The position numbers and the translations under genes are program-made. From positions 1 to 7,478 of the forward strand of contig CAMLRI010000090.1 in assembly GCA_946482385.1 (NCBI GenBank): 7,478 bases of DNA, written 5' to 3'. Below, one piece after another: positions 7,194 to 7,478 of the stretch; the first letter of the stretch is position 1; each line of letters begins with the position of its first letter. Under the pieces are notes generated by a model. The model saw only the letters and a list, made by a program, of their open reading frames with translations, was not told where the DNA came from and did not search any database. Source of the stretch: an uncultured Cellvibrio sp. (GTDB lineage Bacteria > Pseudomonadota > Gammaproteobacteria > Pseudomonadales > Cellvibrionaceae).

Positions 7194-7478
7194 TTAGAAG
7201 CGCAAACCCAGCTGCACAGCACCGCCCACAGCATCATCAGAACCGCTAAAGGCAGCCACATCAAGGTTGATTACACCAAAGGGTGAAAGCCCCAGGCCCA
7301 CTGTGTAGGCATCGGGAATAGTATCTTCCATATCGCGTTGGATACCGCCGCGCAGTTGCAGCCAGCTAAAGGGAGATACCTCTACACCGGCGCGGAACAT
7401 TTTGGTCTCGCCTTGGCCGAAACCTTCTGCTGGGCTCAGGTCGAGTGATGCTTCGGCTTTGTACCAGCTGCCGGTATA
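7194..7478 (-). CDS. C-terminal part of an outer-membrane beta-barrel protein, probably TraF_2-like
   Basis: Ninety-four codons before a TAA at 7196-7194 are visible; the frame stays open to the right edge, so the start lies outside the window. The visible part alternates polar and hydrophobic residues, as in beta strands (SWYKAEASLDL, MFRAGVEVSPFSWLQLRGG, AYTVGLGLSPFGVINLDVAAF). It ends in AVQLGLRF, whose terminal Phe is the usual signal for outer-membrane barrel insertion. The pattern of a strand with WLQLRGGIQRD, then a GLGLSPFG strand and a final GGAVQLGLRF strand, resembles the chromosomal family annotated as conjugal transfer protein TraF (TraF_2, PF13729). That name does not imply a conjugation system, and none is seen here. 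The family call is from memory of the pattern; an outer-membrane barrel is the safer statement. Confidence 0.65.
   Translation of the reverse strand, partial: YTGSWYKAEASLDLSPAEGFGQGETKMFRAGVEVSPFSWLQLRGGIQRDMEDTIPDAYTVGLGLSPFGVINLDVAAFSGSDDAVGGAVQLGLRF

Noticed and set aside
7194..7478. Evidence of a plasmid or conjugative element from the TraF-like protein
   Set aside because: All other genes are chromosomal housekeeping or metabolic types, and no transfer, relaxase or mobility gene is present.

Overview
The window looks like ordinary chromosomal DNA of a gammaproteobacterium. The RNase II, CvrA/NhaP2 and GabD homologues resemble their E. coli and Vibrio counterparts along their whole length. 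The chemoreceptor style and the TraF-like outer-membrane protein recall Cellvibrionaceae/Pseudomonas-type marine or soil bacteria. A Cellvibrio-like host is my guess and is not proven by the sequence. I see no insertion sequence, CRISPR array, tRNA, rRNA or phage gene.

Layout: (1) 1-1992, minus strand: an almost complete rnb (RNase II) gene whose stop codon lies beyond the left edge. (2) 1993-2188: a 196-bp divergent regulatory region with promoter-like elements for both flanking genes and three different perfect short dyads. (3) 2189-3916, plus strand: a K+/H+ antiporter gene (nhaP2/cvrA) that starts with TTG. (4) 3933-5396, plus strand: a succinate-semialdehyde dehydrogenase gene (gabD), 16 bp after the antiporter and probably co-transcribed with it. 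(5) 5475-7103, plus strand: a transmembrane methyl-accepting chemotaxis protein with its own Shine-Dalgarno sequence. (6) 7140-7175: a strong bidirectional intrinsic terminator. (7) 7194-7478, minus strand: the C-terminal end of an outer-membrane beta-barrel protein, probably of the chromosomal TraF_2 type.

How they fit together: rnb and the antiporter gene diverge from a shared control region. The antiporter and GabD could form a small operon that joins cytoplasmic K+/pH homeostasis with the last step of GABA catabolism, but this link is inferred from spacing alone. The chemoreceptor and the outer-membrane gene converge on the shared terminator and have no evident link to the others. The window does not show a clearly novel system. 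The points most worth checking are the dyad-rich divergent promoter region, the nhaP2-gabD pairing, and the predicted coenzyme and redox features of the GabD enzyme.
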